Below are positions 16,867 through 24,721 of a stretch of 64,000 nucleotides of DNA, piece after piece. The stretch is from Sphingomonas cannabina (lineage in GTDB: Bacteria; Pseudomonadota; Alphaproteobacteria; Sphingomonadales; Sphingomonadaceae): positions 1,969,001 to 2,033,000 of the forward strand of contig NZ_CP090059.1 in NCBI RefSeq assembly GCF_021391395.1, written 5' to 3'. Numbering within the stretch: position 1 is the stretch's first letter; each line of letters begins with the position of its first letter. A program made the translations under genes and the position numbers. Under the pieces are notes generated by a model, which saw only the letters and a program-made list of their open reading frames with translations, was not told where the DNA came from and did no database searches.

Positions 16867-17612
16867 TCGTCGCCGAGGGGCTCACCCGCAGCGGCATCGT
16901 CGAGGATGCATCCTTCACTCTCGCGCCTGGCGAGCTGGTCGTGCTGCTCGGTCCGAACGGCGCCGGCAAGACGACGCTGCTCAGGATGGCGCTGGGCCTG
17001 CTCGCCGCCGATCGAGGAGGGGCGACGATCTCCGGCGATGATGCCCGCCGGCTTCCGGCGATGGAGCGCGCCCGCCGCGTCTCCTATCTGCCCCAGTCCC
17101 GGCCGCTCGCCTGGCCGGCGAAGGTGCGCGATGTCGTCGCGCTCGGCCGTTTCGCCCATGGCGCGGCGCCCGCTCACCTCGGCGAAGCCGATCGGGTCGC
17201 GGTGGGCCATGCGCTCGCCGCCTGCGATCTCCAGCCGCTCGCCGATCGTGCCGCCGATACGCTATCGGGCGGCGAGCTCGCGCGCGTGCACCTCGCCCGC
17301 GCGCTGGCGGCGGAGGCGCCGCTGATCGTCGCCGACGAGCCGGTGGCGTCGCTCGATCCGCGCCACCAGCATCGCGTGCTCGGCCTGCTCCGCGATTTCG
17401 TCGCGCGGGGCGGGGGCGCGCTCGCGGTGCTCCACGACCTGTCGCTGGCGGCACGCTATGCCGACCGGCTCGTCTGGATGAAGCAGGGCCGCATCGTCGC
17501 GAGCGGGAGCGTCACGGAGACGATGACGGTGGAGCAGATTGCCGATATCTACGGCGTCACGGCCCGGATAGACGGTCCGGACGTGATCGTCGATGGAATC
17601 GCCGCCGGATAG
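16863..17612 (+). CDS. btuD: Cobalamin ABC transporter ATP-binding protein, BtuD-like
   Basis: 249 aa ATPase that powers B12 import. Walker A GPNGAGKTT at residues 30-38, Q-loop in YLPQSRPL, signature LSGGELARVHLARAL, Walker B LIVADEP and H-loop VLHDLSLAARYAD are all intact. Start ATG overlaps the permease stop by 4 bp. It is the last clear gene of the riboswitch operon; the next gene begins 21 bp later and may be co-transcribed, though its function differs. Confidence 0.94.
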   Translation: MIVAEGLTRSGIVEDASFTLAPGELVVLLGPNGAGKTTLLRMALGLLAADRGGATISGDDARRLPAMERARRVSYLPQSRPLAWPAKVRDVVALGRFAHGAAPAHLGEADRVAVGHALAACDLQPLADRAADTLSGGELARVHLARALAAEAPLIVADEPVASLDPRHQHRVLGLLRDFVARGGGALAVLHDLSLAARYADRLVWMKQGRIVASGSVTETMTVEQIADIYGVTARIDGPDVIVDGIAAG

Positions 17613-17633
17613 GCGCATCAACCGGGAGTGAGC

Positions 17634-18497
17634 ATGGCCTATTTCCTGGGAATCGATGCCGGCGGCAGCCATTGCCGCAGCCGGCTGATCGATGCGGACG
17701 GCACGATCCTCGGCACGGGCAAGACCGGGCCGGCCAATGCGCGCATCGGCGCGGAGCGGTTGCAGGCGACGCTGATGGATGCCGCCGGTCAGGCGGTCGG
17801 GATGGCGGGGCTCGACCGCGATCAGGTCGCGACGATCGCCGCCGGCATGGGGATCGCCGGCCTGTCGCATCCTGGCGCGCGGGAGGCGCTGGCGGCGATC
17901 GCCTGGCCTTTCGCTTCGATGCATTTCGAGACCGATGCCGTCATCGCCAACATCGGCGCGCATATGGGGCAGGACGGCGCGACCTTGGTGATCGGCACCG
18001 GCAGCATCGCCCAGATCCGCTTCGAGGGGAAGAATTTCGCGATCGGCGGCTACGGTTTCCCGATCTCGGACGAAGGCAGCGGCGCAGCGCTCGGCCTCAG
18101 CGCGATGCGGCACGCGCTGCGCGCGCTCGACGGGCGCACCAAGCCGACGCCGCTGAGCAGCGCCGTCACCGCTCGCTTCGACCATGAGACCGCGCGCGCG
18201 ATCGCCTGGATGGATCAGGCGACCCCGCGCGACTATGCCGCCTTCGCGCCGCTGGTAATGGACTATGCCGAGGCGAACGATGCGATCGCCCGCTCGATCG
18301 TCGAGGATGCCGCGCAGCATATCGAGCGGTTCATCGAGACGATCTTCGAACGCGGCGCGCCGCGCTGTGCGCTGGTCGGTGGTCTAGCGCCGCGGATGAA
18401 GCCGTGGCTGCGTTCGCGGACGGTGGCGCGGTTGTCGGACCCGCTTGGCGATCCGCTCGACGGGGCGCTACACTTGGCGGGATATCGGAGGGCCTGA
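17634..18497 (+). CDS. BadF/BadG-type amino-sugar kinase (N-acetylglucosamine / MurNAc kinase-like)
   Basis: 287 aa ASKHA-fold sugar kinase. N-terminal phosphate-1 motif FLGIDAGGSHCRSRLID, then GTGKTGPANARIG, the phosphate-2 region LVIGTGSIAQIRFEG and GYGFPISDEGSGAALG are typical of the BadF/BadG/BcrA/BcrD family that includes GlcNAc kinase and MurK. It should phosphorylate GlcNAc (perhaps also MurNAc) at O6, feeding NagA and MurQ encoded next door. Start ATG at 17634 with GGGAG 5 bp upstream; a GTG two codons earlier is possible. Convergent with nagA. Confidence 0.85.
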   Translation: MAYFLGIDAGGSHCRSRLIDADGTILGTGKTGPANARIGAERLQATLMDAAGQAVGMAGLDRDQVATIAAGMGIAGLSHPGAREALAAIAWPFASMHFETDAVIANIGAHMGQDGATLVIGTGSIAQIRFEGKNFAIGGYGFPISDEGSGAALGLSAMRHALRALDGRTKPTPLSSAVTARFDHETARAIAWMDQATPRDYAAFAPLVMDYAEANDAIARSIVEDAAQHIERFIETIFERGAPRCALVGGLAPRMKPWLRSRTVARLSDPLGDPLDGALHLAGYRRA

Positions 18498-18518
18498 CCA
18501 CTGCCGGATGACGGAGGT

Positions 18519-19679
18519 CTATTCACCCGTCTCGGACACCTCGCCGGCGATCCAGGTGCGGGTCACGCGCAGGTCCTTATCGAGGTGCGCCAGGTCCGCG
18601 CGCATTCCCGGCGCGATCGTCCCGGCTTCGCGGTCGAGGCCGAGGAAGCGCGCCGGATTGGCGCTCGCCAGCCGCGACGCCTCGCCGATGTCGAGGCCTA
18701 GCATCACAATGGCATTGCGGACCGCACCTGCCATGGTCAGCGCCGCGCCCGCGAGCGTGCCGTCTAGTGCACGCAGCGTGCCGTCGCCGACGGTGATTTC
18801 TCGTTCCAACAGCGTGAAGCGGGTCATGTCGGTGCCGGCGGGCGGCATCGCGTCGGTGACCAGCATCGCGCGGTCGAGCCCGCGCCCGGCGAGCGCGATG
18901 CGCAGCGTCGCCGGTGCGACATGGTGGCCGTCGACGATCAGGCCGAACATGCTGGCGCCGTCGTCGAGCGCGGCGCCGACCATGCCCGGCTCGCGGCTGC
19001 CGAGCTGGGTCATGGCGTTGAACAGATGGGTGAAGCCCGCCAGCCCCTCGTCGAGCGCGGCGCGTGCTTCGGCGTGGCTCGCCATGCTGTGCCCGGCCGA
19101 GACGATCACGCCCGCCGCCGTCAGCGCGCGGATCGCTCCGGGCGGCGCCAGCTCCGGCGCCAGGGTCAGCAGTCGGGCTCCGCGGCCCGGCCGGGTGAGG
19201 AGCGCCAGCGCGTCGTCATCGAGGATGCGGAACTTGGCCGGATCATGGATGCCGTGCTTCTCGGGATTGAGAAACGGCCCCTCGACGTGGATGCCGAGCA
19301 CGCCTGGCACGCCGGCAGCAATCGCCCGGTCAACCGCCGTGATCGCGCGGTCGACCACCTCCAGGTCATCGCTGATCAGCGTCGGCAGCAGGCCGGTGGT
19401 GCCGAACCGGCGATGCGCCGCGGCGATGGCGGCGGCACCTTCGACGGTCGGCGCGTCGTTGAACAGCACGCCGCCGCCGCCGTTGACCTGCGTGTCGATG
19501 AAGCCGGGGAGGAGCCAGCCGCCGTCGAGCTCGACCGTCCGGTCCGCCGCGGCCCGCTCGCCCGCGCCGAGCAGGCGGCGGATGCGCCCGCGCTCGATCA
19601 GCAGCCCGTGCGGATGGGGCTCGCCGTGGGGGGAGAGCACGCGCGCGCCGAGGATCGCGGTGGTGGCCATCGCCGCCGT
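18519..19679 (-). CDS. nagA: N-acetylglucosamine-6-phosphate deacetylase NagA
   Basis: 386 aa amidohydrolase-fold enzyme that removes acetate from GlcNAc-6-P to give glucosamine-6-P. Motifs: LLPGFIDTQVNGGGGVLFND (residues about 61-80), the metal-binding Glu in HVEGPFLNPEKHGIHDP, GHSMASHAEA, THLFNAMTQ, DGHHVAPATL and the catalytic Asp in VTDAMPPAGTD. The start is uncertain: ATG at 19679, a GTG at 19700 and a further ATG at 19667 are all in frame without a clear ribosome site. Divergent from murQ (50 bp gap), so they probably share a control region. Confidence 0.93.
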   Translation of the reverse strand, partial: TAAMATTAILGARVLSPHGEPHPHGLLIERGRIRRLLGAGERAAADRTVELDGGWLLPGFIDTQVNGGGGVLFNDAPTVEGAAAIAAAHRRFGTTGLLPTLISDDLEVVDRAITAVDRAIAAGVPGVLGIHVEGPFLNPEKHGIHDPAKFRILDDDALALLTRPGRGARLLTLAPELAPPGAIRALTAAGVIVSAGHSMASHAEARAALDEGLAGFTHLFNAMTQLGSREPGMVGAALDDGASMFGLIVDGHHVAPATLRIALAGRGLDRAMLVTDAMPPAGTDMTRFTLLEREITVGDGTLRALDGTLAGAALTMAGAVRNAIVMLGLDIGEASRLASANPARFLGLDREAGTIAPGMRADLAHLDKDLRVTRTWIAGEVSETGE

Positions 19680-19729
19680 CATAGGGCCGATGCTGGGCAC
19701 TGGCCAGTTTCGGCATTAGGCTGGCCGCC

Positions 19730-20620
19730 ATGCCTACCGAGACCGTAGACCCGCGCTATACCGACCTCGATCGCTGGCCGACCGAAAACGCCGTGGAGGC
19801 GATGCTGGAGGGGCAGATCGCCGCCGTCGCCGCGCTCAAGGAGCAGACCGGCGCCATCGCTGCCGCGGCCGAGGCGGCGGCGGCGCGGCTCCGCGCGGGC
19901 GGGAGGCTGGTCTATGCCGGCGCGGGCACGTCCGGCCGGGTCGCGATGCAGGACGGGGTGGAGCTGACGCCGACCTACAGCTGGCCCGGCGAGCGGCTGG
20001 TGTTCCTGATCGCCGGCGGCATGGCCGCGCTGGCGCGGAGCGTCGAAGGTGCTGAAGATAATGTCGAACGAGCCTGCGCCGAAGTTGATGAGGCGGGGAT
20101 CGGGCGGGACGATGTGGTCGTCGGCGTCGCGGCCAGCGGGCGGACACCCTATACGGTCGCGGTGATCGAGGCGGCGCGTCGTGCCGGCGCGCTCACGATC
20201 GGTGTCGCCAACAATGAAGGCGCGCCGCTGCTCGCCGCTGCCGAGCATCCGATCCTGGCCGATACCGGCAGCGAGGCCGTCGCCGGTTCGACGCGGATGA
20301 AGGCGGGGACGGCGCAGAAGGTGGCGCTCAACCTCCTCTCGACCGCGATCATGCTGCGCCTGGGGCGCGTCTATCGCGGGCTGATGGTCAACATGCGCGT
20401 GTCGAACGCCAAGCTCGAAGCGCGCGCCAATGCCATCGTGCGGGAGGCGGCGGAGGTCTCGCGGGAACGGGCGGCGGCGGCGCTCGGCGAGGCGGGCAAC
20501 GACATCGCCCTGGCGATCCTGATCGCGCGCGGCATGGACCCGGCCGTTGCGGCCGACGCCCTGCACGTGCATCACGGCGATCTTCGCGCGGCGATCGAAG
20601 CCGGTTCAGGGGCGCGGTGA
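19730..20620 (+). CDS. murQ: N-acetylmuramic acid 6-phosphate etherase MurQ
   Basis: 296 aa cytoplasmic SIS-domain etherase that splits D-lactate from MurNAc-6-P to give GlcNAc-6-P during peptidoglycan recycling. GAGTSGR at residues 64-70 forms the phosphosugar site, with the catalytic acid Glu in DGVELTPTYSWP, GVAASGRTPYTVA and GSTRMKAGTAQK further along; the C-terminal helical UBA-like part is present. Length is normal. The product is the substrate of the divergent nagA gene. The last 15 bp overlap, antisense, the end of the MlaA-like gene. Confidence 0.96.
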   Translation: MPTETVDPRYTDLDRWPTENAVEAMLEGQIAAVAALKEQTGAIAAAAEAAAARLRAGGRLVYAGAGTSGRVAMQDGVELTPTYSWPGERLVFLIAGGMAALARSVEGAEDNVERACAEVDEAGIGRDDVVVGVAASGRTPYTVAVIEAARRAGALTIGVANNEGAPLLAAAEHPILADTGSEAVAGSTRMKAGTAQKVALNLLSTAIMLRLGRVYRGLMVNMRVSNAKLEARANAIVREAAEVSRERAAAALGEAGNDIALAILIARGMDPAVAADALHVHHGDLRAAIEAGSGAR

Positions 20621-21667
20621 CGGCGTGGCGGGCACGATGGTTGCGTCTGGGGTCGCGCCGGGCACGGTCTCTGCCGCGGGTACCGGCGTAGCGGTCGGCG
20701 CGGCGGGCTGCTCCGACGGGCGGTGTCCGCGCCAGCGCGGGCTGTGCAGGCGATCGATTTCGGCCTTGCGCTTCCGGAGGTAATCCTCGCGCGTCGCGGC
20801 ATAGGGGTCCTTGGCCGCCTGGAGCTCGGTCAGCTTGTCGTCGAACGCCACCCGGTAATCCAGCGCGCTGAGCGTGTTGACCGGAATGGTGTAGTAGGGC
20901 TTGTTGAACGGCTTCCCGACGGCCACCGGCATGACGAGCCGGTCGATCGTTATCCCGAAGAGATCGCGCACCGTCGTGGGGCCGATCATCGGCAGGAACA
21001 GGTAAGGGCCCGGCTTCACGCCATAATAGCCGAGGGTATTGGCGAAGCTGTTCGGGCGGTGCGGCAGCTTGAAGGGACGGCGCTTGGCGATGTCGATCGT
21101 CCCGGCAAGCCCGGCCGTGGTGTTGATCGCGAAGCGGCCCAATGTCTCGACCGCCTTTCCCGGCTTCAGCTGCAGCAGATAGTTCAGGAAAACGATCGGT
21201 TCCTGGAGATGATCGAGGAGATTGTGGATGCCGTCGCGTATCGGCTTGGGGAGCCCCTTCTTATAGCCCTTAGCGATCGGGGCGACGATGGCGCGATCCA
21301 CCGCCTGCACCGCCTTGTAGGATTCGACATTGAGCCGTTCGGCCGGATCGCCGGGAGAGCGCCGCCGACCCGAGATGACGATGTCGTCACCGGTCAGCTC
21401 GTCGGCGGGCACCTCCTGCGCCGGCGCATCCGCTGTCGGCACTGCCGTGTCGGGTGTTGCCGTGCTTTGGGCGGCTGGAGCTGCGGGCAAAGCCTCCGGC
21501 GGGGCGCCCGGCGTTGCCGGCGCGGGAACCGGCGGGGGCGATTCCGGTATCGTGGCCGGGGCCTGCTGGCCGCTCACCGTTTGGACCACGGCCGGCGGGA
21601 GCGGCATTTCGAGGGCGGGCGACGGCAAATTTGCGAACAGGACCGCCGCGCCGAATACAGGAACCAT
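20606..21667 (-). CDS. MlaA/VacJ-family lipid-asymmetry protein, lacking a lipobox
   Basis: 353 aa. The MlaA domain spans residues about 105-320: NVESYKAVQAVDRAIVAPIAKGY, PKPIRDGIHNLLDHLQEPIVF, RFAINTTAGLAGTIDIAK and LGYYGVKPGPYLFLPMIGP (each quoted in short parts) are diagnostic. MlaA removes stray phospholipid from the outer leaflet of the outer membrane. Two oddities: the N-terminus has a hydrophobic start but no Cys for lipidation, and in-frame TAA nine bases before the ATG rules out an upstream extension; residues about 20-93 are a Pro/Ala-rich linker ending in DDIVISGRR (94-102), which resembles a TonB box. The C-terminus is also Pro/Thr/Ala-rich. GGGGGA upstream supports the start. Confidence 0.87.
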   Translation of the reverse strand: MVPVFGAAVLFANLPSPALEMPLPPAVVQTVSGQQAPATIPESPPPVPAPATPGAPPEALPAAPAAQSTATPDTAVPTADAPAQEVPADELTGDDIVISGRRRSPGDPAERLNVESYKAVQAVDRAIVAPIAKGYKKGLPKPIRDGIHNLLDHLQEPIVFLNYLLQLKPGKAVETLGRFAINTTAGLAGTIDIAKRRPFKLPHRPNSFANTLGYYGVKPGPYLFLPMIGPTTVRDLFGITIDRLVMPVAVGKPFNKPYYTIPVNTLSALDYRVAFDDKLTELQAAKDPYAATREDYLRKRKAEIDRLHSPRWRGHRPSEQPAAPTATPVPAAETVPGATPDATIVPATPSPRP

Positions 21668-21739
21668 TATTTCTTATCCCCCGCTGCCGACCGGCACTCG
21701 CGCTTCATTGCGCGCGATTCGACTTCATCCTGACCGGCT

Positions 21740-22789
21740 TTAGCCGATCCTGTCCAGCACGCCGCGCTCGGTGATGTAACCGGTGACGAGCCGGGCCGGC
21801 GTAATGTCGAACGCCGGGTTGCGCGCCGGCGACGCGGTGACGCGCACCGTTGCGAGCGTGCCGTCGCCGTCGGGGCCGGTGAGCAGCGCCAGCTCGTCGC
21901 CGTCGCGCTCCTCGATCGGCACCGCGTCGCCGCTCGGGGTCGAGGGATCGAAAGTGGTGTAGGGCAGCGCGACGTAGAAGGGTACGCCGGTATCGTGCGC
22001 CGCCAGTGCCTTGAGGTAGGTGCCGATCTTGTTGCACACGTCGCCGTTGGCGGTGACGCGGTCGGTGCCGACGATCACCGCATCGACCTGGCCGCGCATC
22101 ATCAGCAGCCCGCCCGCATTGTCGGCGATCACGCTGTGCGGCACGCCGTGGTTGGCGAGCTCGAAGGCGGTGAGCAGCGCACCCTGGTTGCGCGGCCGCG
22201 TCTCGTCGACCCAGACGTGGAGCGGGATGCCGGCATCGTGGGCGAGGTAGATCGGCGCGGTGGCGGTGCCATAGTCGACCGTCGCCAGCCAGCCCGCGTT
22301 GCAATGGGTGAGGATGTTGAGCGGCCGGTCGGGGTTGCGGGCGTGCAGCGTCCTCAGCAGCTCCAGCCCGTGCTCGCCGATCGCGCGGCACAGCGCGGCG
22401 TCCTCGTCGCAGATCGCGTCGGCGCGGGCGAAGGCGGCCTCGGCACGGGCGGCCGGCGGGAGCGGACGCACCGTCGCCGCCACCTGGTCGAGCGCCCAGC
22501 GCAGGTTGACCGCGGTCGGGCGCGTGGCGAGCAGCATCGCATGGGCGGCATCGAGCGCGGCGTCGCTCCCATCCTCGGCCAGCGCCATCGCCAGGCCATA
22601 GGCGGCGGTGGCGCCGATCATCGGCGCGCCGCGGGTCCACATTTCGCGGATCGCGCGCGCGGCTTCGTCGGCGCTGTTGAGCTCGACCCAGCGGATTTCC
22701 CACGGCAGCAGCCGCTGGTCGAGGATGCGCACGCCGCGCCCGTCGCCGGTGCGCGCGATCGAGCGGGTGGGGCGGCCTTCCAGGATCAT
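21740..22789 (-). CDS. mtnA: S-methyl-5-thioribose-1-phosphate isomerase MtnA
   Basis: 349 aa isomerase of the methionine salvage pathway, turning methylthioribose-1-P into methylthioribulose-1-P. The eIF2B-like fold is seen with WTRGAPMIGATAAYGLA, the catalytic Cys in LTHCNAGWLATVDYGTA and the catalytic Asp in VGTDRVTANGDVCNKIGTY. Substrate loop FYVALPYTTFDPSTPSG is present. Last gene of mtnB-mtnD-mtnC-mtnA; its ATG overlaps the mtnC stop by 4 bp. The enzyme that makes its substrate (MTA phosphorylase or MTR kinase) is not in this window. Confidence 0.96.
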   Translation of the reverse strand: MILEGRPTRSIARTGDGRGVRILDQRLLPWEIRWVELNSADEAARAIREMWTRGAPMIGATAAYGLAMALAEDGSDAALDAAHAMLLATRPTAVNLRWALDQVAATVRPLPPAARAEAAFARADAICDEDAALCRAIGEHGLELLRTLHARNPDRPLNILTHCNAGWLATVDYGTATAPIYLAHDAGIPLHVWVDETRPRNQGALLTAFELANHGVPHSVIADNAGGLLMMRGQVDAVIVGTDRVTANGDVCNKIGTYLKALAAHDTGVPFYVALPYTTFDPSTPSGDAVPIEERDGDELALLTGPDGDGTLATVRVTASPARNPAFDITPARLVTGYITERGVLDRIG

Positions 22790-23433
22790 GGCAGCACCTC
22801 GGCCAGGCTGGCGACGTCCCCTGCGTCGCTGTCGCGGTCGATCAGCAGCGCCGCGAAACCGGCCTCGCGCGCCGCATCGGTCTCGGCCGCGACGTCGGAG
22901 ACGAACAATATGCCCCCCGGCGCCAGACCCAGCGCGTCGGCGATCGCGCGATAGGACCCCGGCTCGCGCTTGGCGCCGACGTGCGTGTCGAAATGGCCCG
23001 ACAGAAGCGGCGTGAGGTCGCCGGCGATGCTGTGCGCGAACAGCTGCTTCTGCGCGGCGACCGAGCCCGACGAATAGATGTGCACGGCGATGCCGGCCTC
23101 GCGCCAGCGCCGCAGCGCCTCGACCGTGTCGGGATAGACATGGCCCTTGAGCGTGCCGTCGGCATAGCCCTCCGCCCAGATCATTCCCTGCAGCGTCTTG
23201 AGCGGCGTGGCCTTGCGGTCCTCGTCGATCCAGCGGAGCAGCGTGGCGATCGGGTCGTCTTCCGGCGCTTCGGCGCGCACCTGGTTCAGCAGCGGGGCCG
23301 TCTCCGCCGGATGCCGCGCGACGAAATCGGCGAGATGCGTGCGGGCATAGGGAAACAGCACGTCGGCGACGAAGGCGATGCTGCTGGTCGTGCCCTCGAC
23401 GTCGAGGAGCACGGCGCGGGGAAGATGGGTCAC
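22786..23433 (-). CDS. mtnC: Enolase-phosphatase E1 MtnC
   Basis: 215 aa HAD-superfamily enzyme that enolises and dephosphorylates diketo-methylthiopentyl-1-P to the acireductone. HAD motif I is LLDVEGTTSS (family-typical DxEGT), motif II IYSSGSVAAQKQL, motif III region SGHFDTHVGAKRE, motif IV FVSDVAAETDAA. Start is GTG at 23431-23433, overlapping the mtnD stop by 4 bp (GTGA); a longer frame to 23607 would run into mtnD and has no family match. Confidence 0.94.
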   Translation of the reverse strand: MTHLPRAVLLDVEGTTSSIAFVADVLFPYARTHLADFVARHPAETAPLLNQVRAEAPEDDPIATLLRWIDEDRKATPLKTLQGMIWAEGYADGTLKGHVYPDTVEALRRWREAGIAVHIYSSGSVAAQKQLFAHSIAGDLTPLLSGHFDTHVGAKREPGSYRAIADALGLAPGGILFVSDVAAETDAAREAGFAALLIDRDSDAGDVASLAEVLP

Positions 23434-23981
23434 GCCGCGACCGGCTCGTGGCGCGGGAAATGGCTGGCGATGTCGTCGCCGGTCATCTGCGCCACCCAGC
23501 CGTCCGAGTTGATGAACAGCCGGATCGCGGCGAAGCGCGGCGCGGGCCCCATGTCGAACCAGTGGCGCATCCCCGCCGGCACCGAGATGAGGTCGCCGGC
23601 CGTGCACAGCAGCGCATGGACCTTGCCGCCCTCGTGCAGCGTGAACAGTCCTTCGCCCTCGACGAAGAAGCGCACCTCGTCCTCCGAATGGCGGTGCTCG
23701 TCGAGGAACTTGGTGCGGAGCGCCGCGCGGTCGGGGTGGTCGGGCCGCATCCGGACGATGTCGACCGACTGATAGCCGCCTTCCGCGCGCAGCCGGTCGA
23801 TCTCCGGCGCATAGGTGGCGAGCACATCGGCGTCGCTCGCATCCGTGGCGACCGCGCGCAGCGGCCAGCGTTCGAAGCGCGCGCCGATCGTCGCCAGCGC
23901 GTCAGCGATGACCGCAGGATCCTCGGTATCGAGCTCGGGCGAGGCGCCGTCCTGCTCGTCGTAGCGGCGAAGGCGGGTCAT
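23430..23981 (-). CDS. mtnD: Acireductone dioxygenase MtnD
   Basis: 183 aa cupin metalloenzyme (Fe or Ni) that oxidises the acireductone to the methionine 2-oxo acid precursor and formate. Metal ligands are visible in EHRHSEDEVRFFVEG (two His and one Glu) and in GMRHWFDMG (His). The N-terminus RYDEQDGASPELDTED is typical. An AGGA ribosome site precedes the ATG, and the gap to the mtnB stop is 3 bp. Bound metal decides between on- and off-pathway chemistry in this family; sequence alone does not. Confidence 0.95.
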   Translation of the reverse strand: MTRLRRYDEQDGASPELDTEDPAVIADALATIGARFERWPLRAVATDASDADVLATYAPEIDRLRAEGGYQSVDIVRMRPDHPDRAALRTKFLDEHRHSEDEVRFFVEGEGLFTLHEGGKVHALLCTAGDLISVPAGMRHWFDMGPAPRFAAIRLFINSDGWVAQMTGDDIASHFPRHEPVAA

Positions 23982-23984
23982 GGC

Positions 23985-24641
23985 TTATATCCTCATGCGG
24001 AAGCTGCGCTCGGCGAGATCGGCGGCGATCAGCCATTCGATCGCCTCGGCGATGCGCTCGGCCTCTTCGACATCCTTGCCCCAGGCATAGAGGCCGTGGC
24101 TGCGGATCATGAAGACCGGCAGCGTGTCGCGCTCGGTAAGCGCCGGCGCGACCGCCGCGGCGATCACTGCCATGTCCTGGCTGTTGTCGACCACCGGCAG
24201 GCTGCGCCGCGTCTCGTGCGTGGTGATGCCGGGGAAGGCCTTCAGCATCTCCTGGCCCTCGAACGCCCAGCGGCCGGCGCGCGGCTCGGCGCGGCTGAGG
24301 CCGACGGCGTTGGGCGAATGCCAGTGCAGCACCGCGCCGGTCGCCGGAAACAGCCGGTAGAGCATCAGGTGCAGCCCGGTCTCGGCCGAGGGGCGGCCCT
24401 CGTCGATGGCGGTGCCGGCGGCGTTGACGCGCATGAAGTCGGAGGGCGTCAGGCGCCCCTTGTGCCGGCCCGAGCGGGTGATCGCGATGCTGCCGTCCGA
24501 CAGCCGCACCGAATGGTTGCCGGAGGTGGCGGCGGCGAGGCCGCGCCGGTCGAAGCGCTCGCCGACGGCGATCAGGGCTGTCACGGCGCTCATCTGGTCG
24601 AGGGGAGTCACGTCGGCGGGCAGGGGTTCGGGCATGGACAT
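23985..24641 (-). CDS. mtnB: Methylthioribulose-1-phosphate dehydratase MtnB
   Basis: 218 aa class II aldolase-fold zinc enzyme that dehydrates methylthioribulose-1-P. Zn ligands lie in LHWHSPNAVGLS (HxH) and MIRSHGLYAWGKD (His); TSGNHSVRLSDGSIAITRSG near the N-terminus is the phosphate-binding region. First gene of the salvage operon, with start at 24641 (a second ATG two codons in). The 80-bp gap to the divergent aminotransferase gene should carry both promoters. I found no SAM-type riboswitch there. Confidence 0.94.
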   Translation of the reverse strand: MSMPEPLPADVTPLDQMSAVTALIAVGERFDRRGLAAATSGNHSVRLSDGSIAITRSGRHKGRLTPSDFMRVNAAGTAIDEGRPSAETGLHLMLYRLFPATGAVLHWHSPNAVGLSRAEPRAGRWAFEGQEMLKAFPGITTHETRRSLPVVDNSQDMAVIAAAVAPALTERDTLPVFMIRSHGLYAWGKDVEEAERIAEAIEWLIAADLAERSFRMRI

Positions 24642-24721
24642 GCCAATAGCGCGGCGGCGGTTTCCCGGGCAATGACGAGTTGCTAGGCATCCGGCTCGAT
24701 TTTCTTTCGGGAAGGCGTTTC

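Noticed and set aside
24642..24721. Possible SAM or methionine riboswitch between mtnB and the aminotransferase gene
   Set aside because: Only 80 bp, with no conserved SAM aptamer blocks on either strand.
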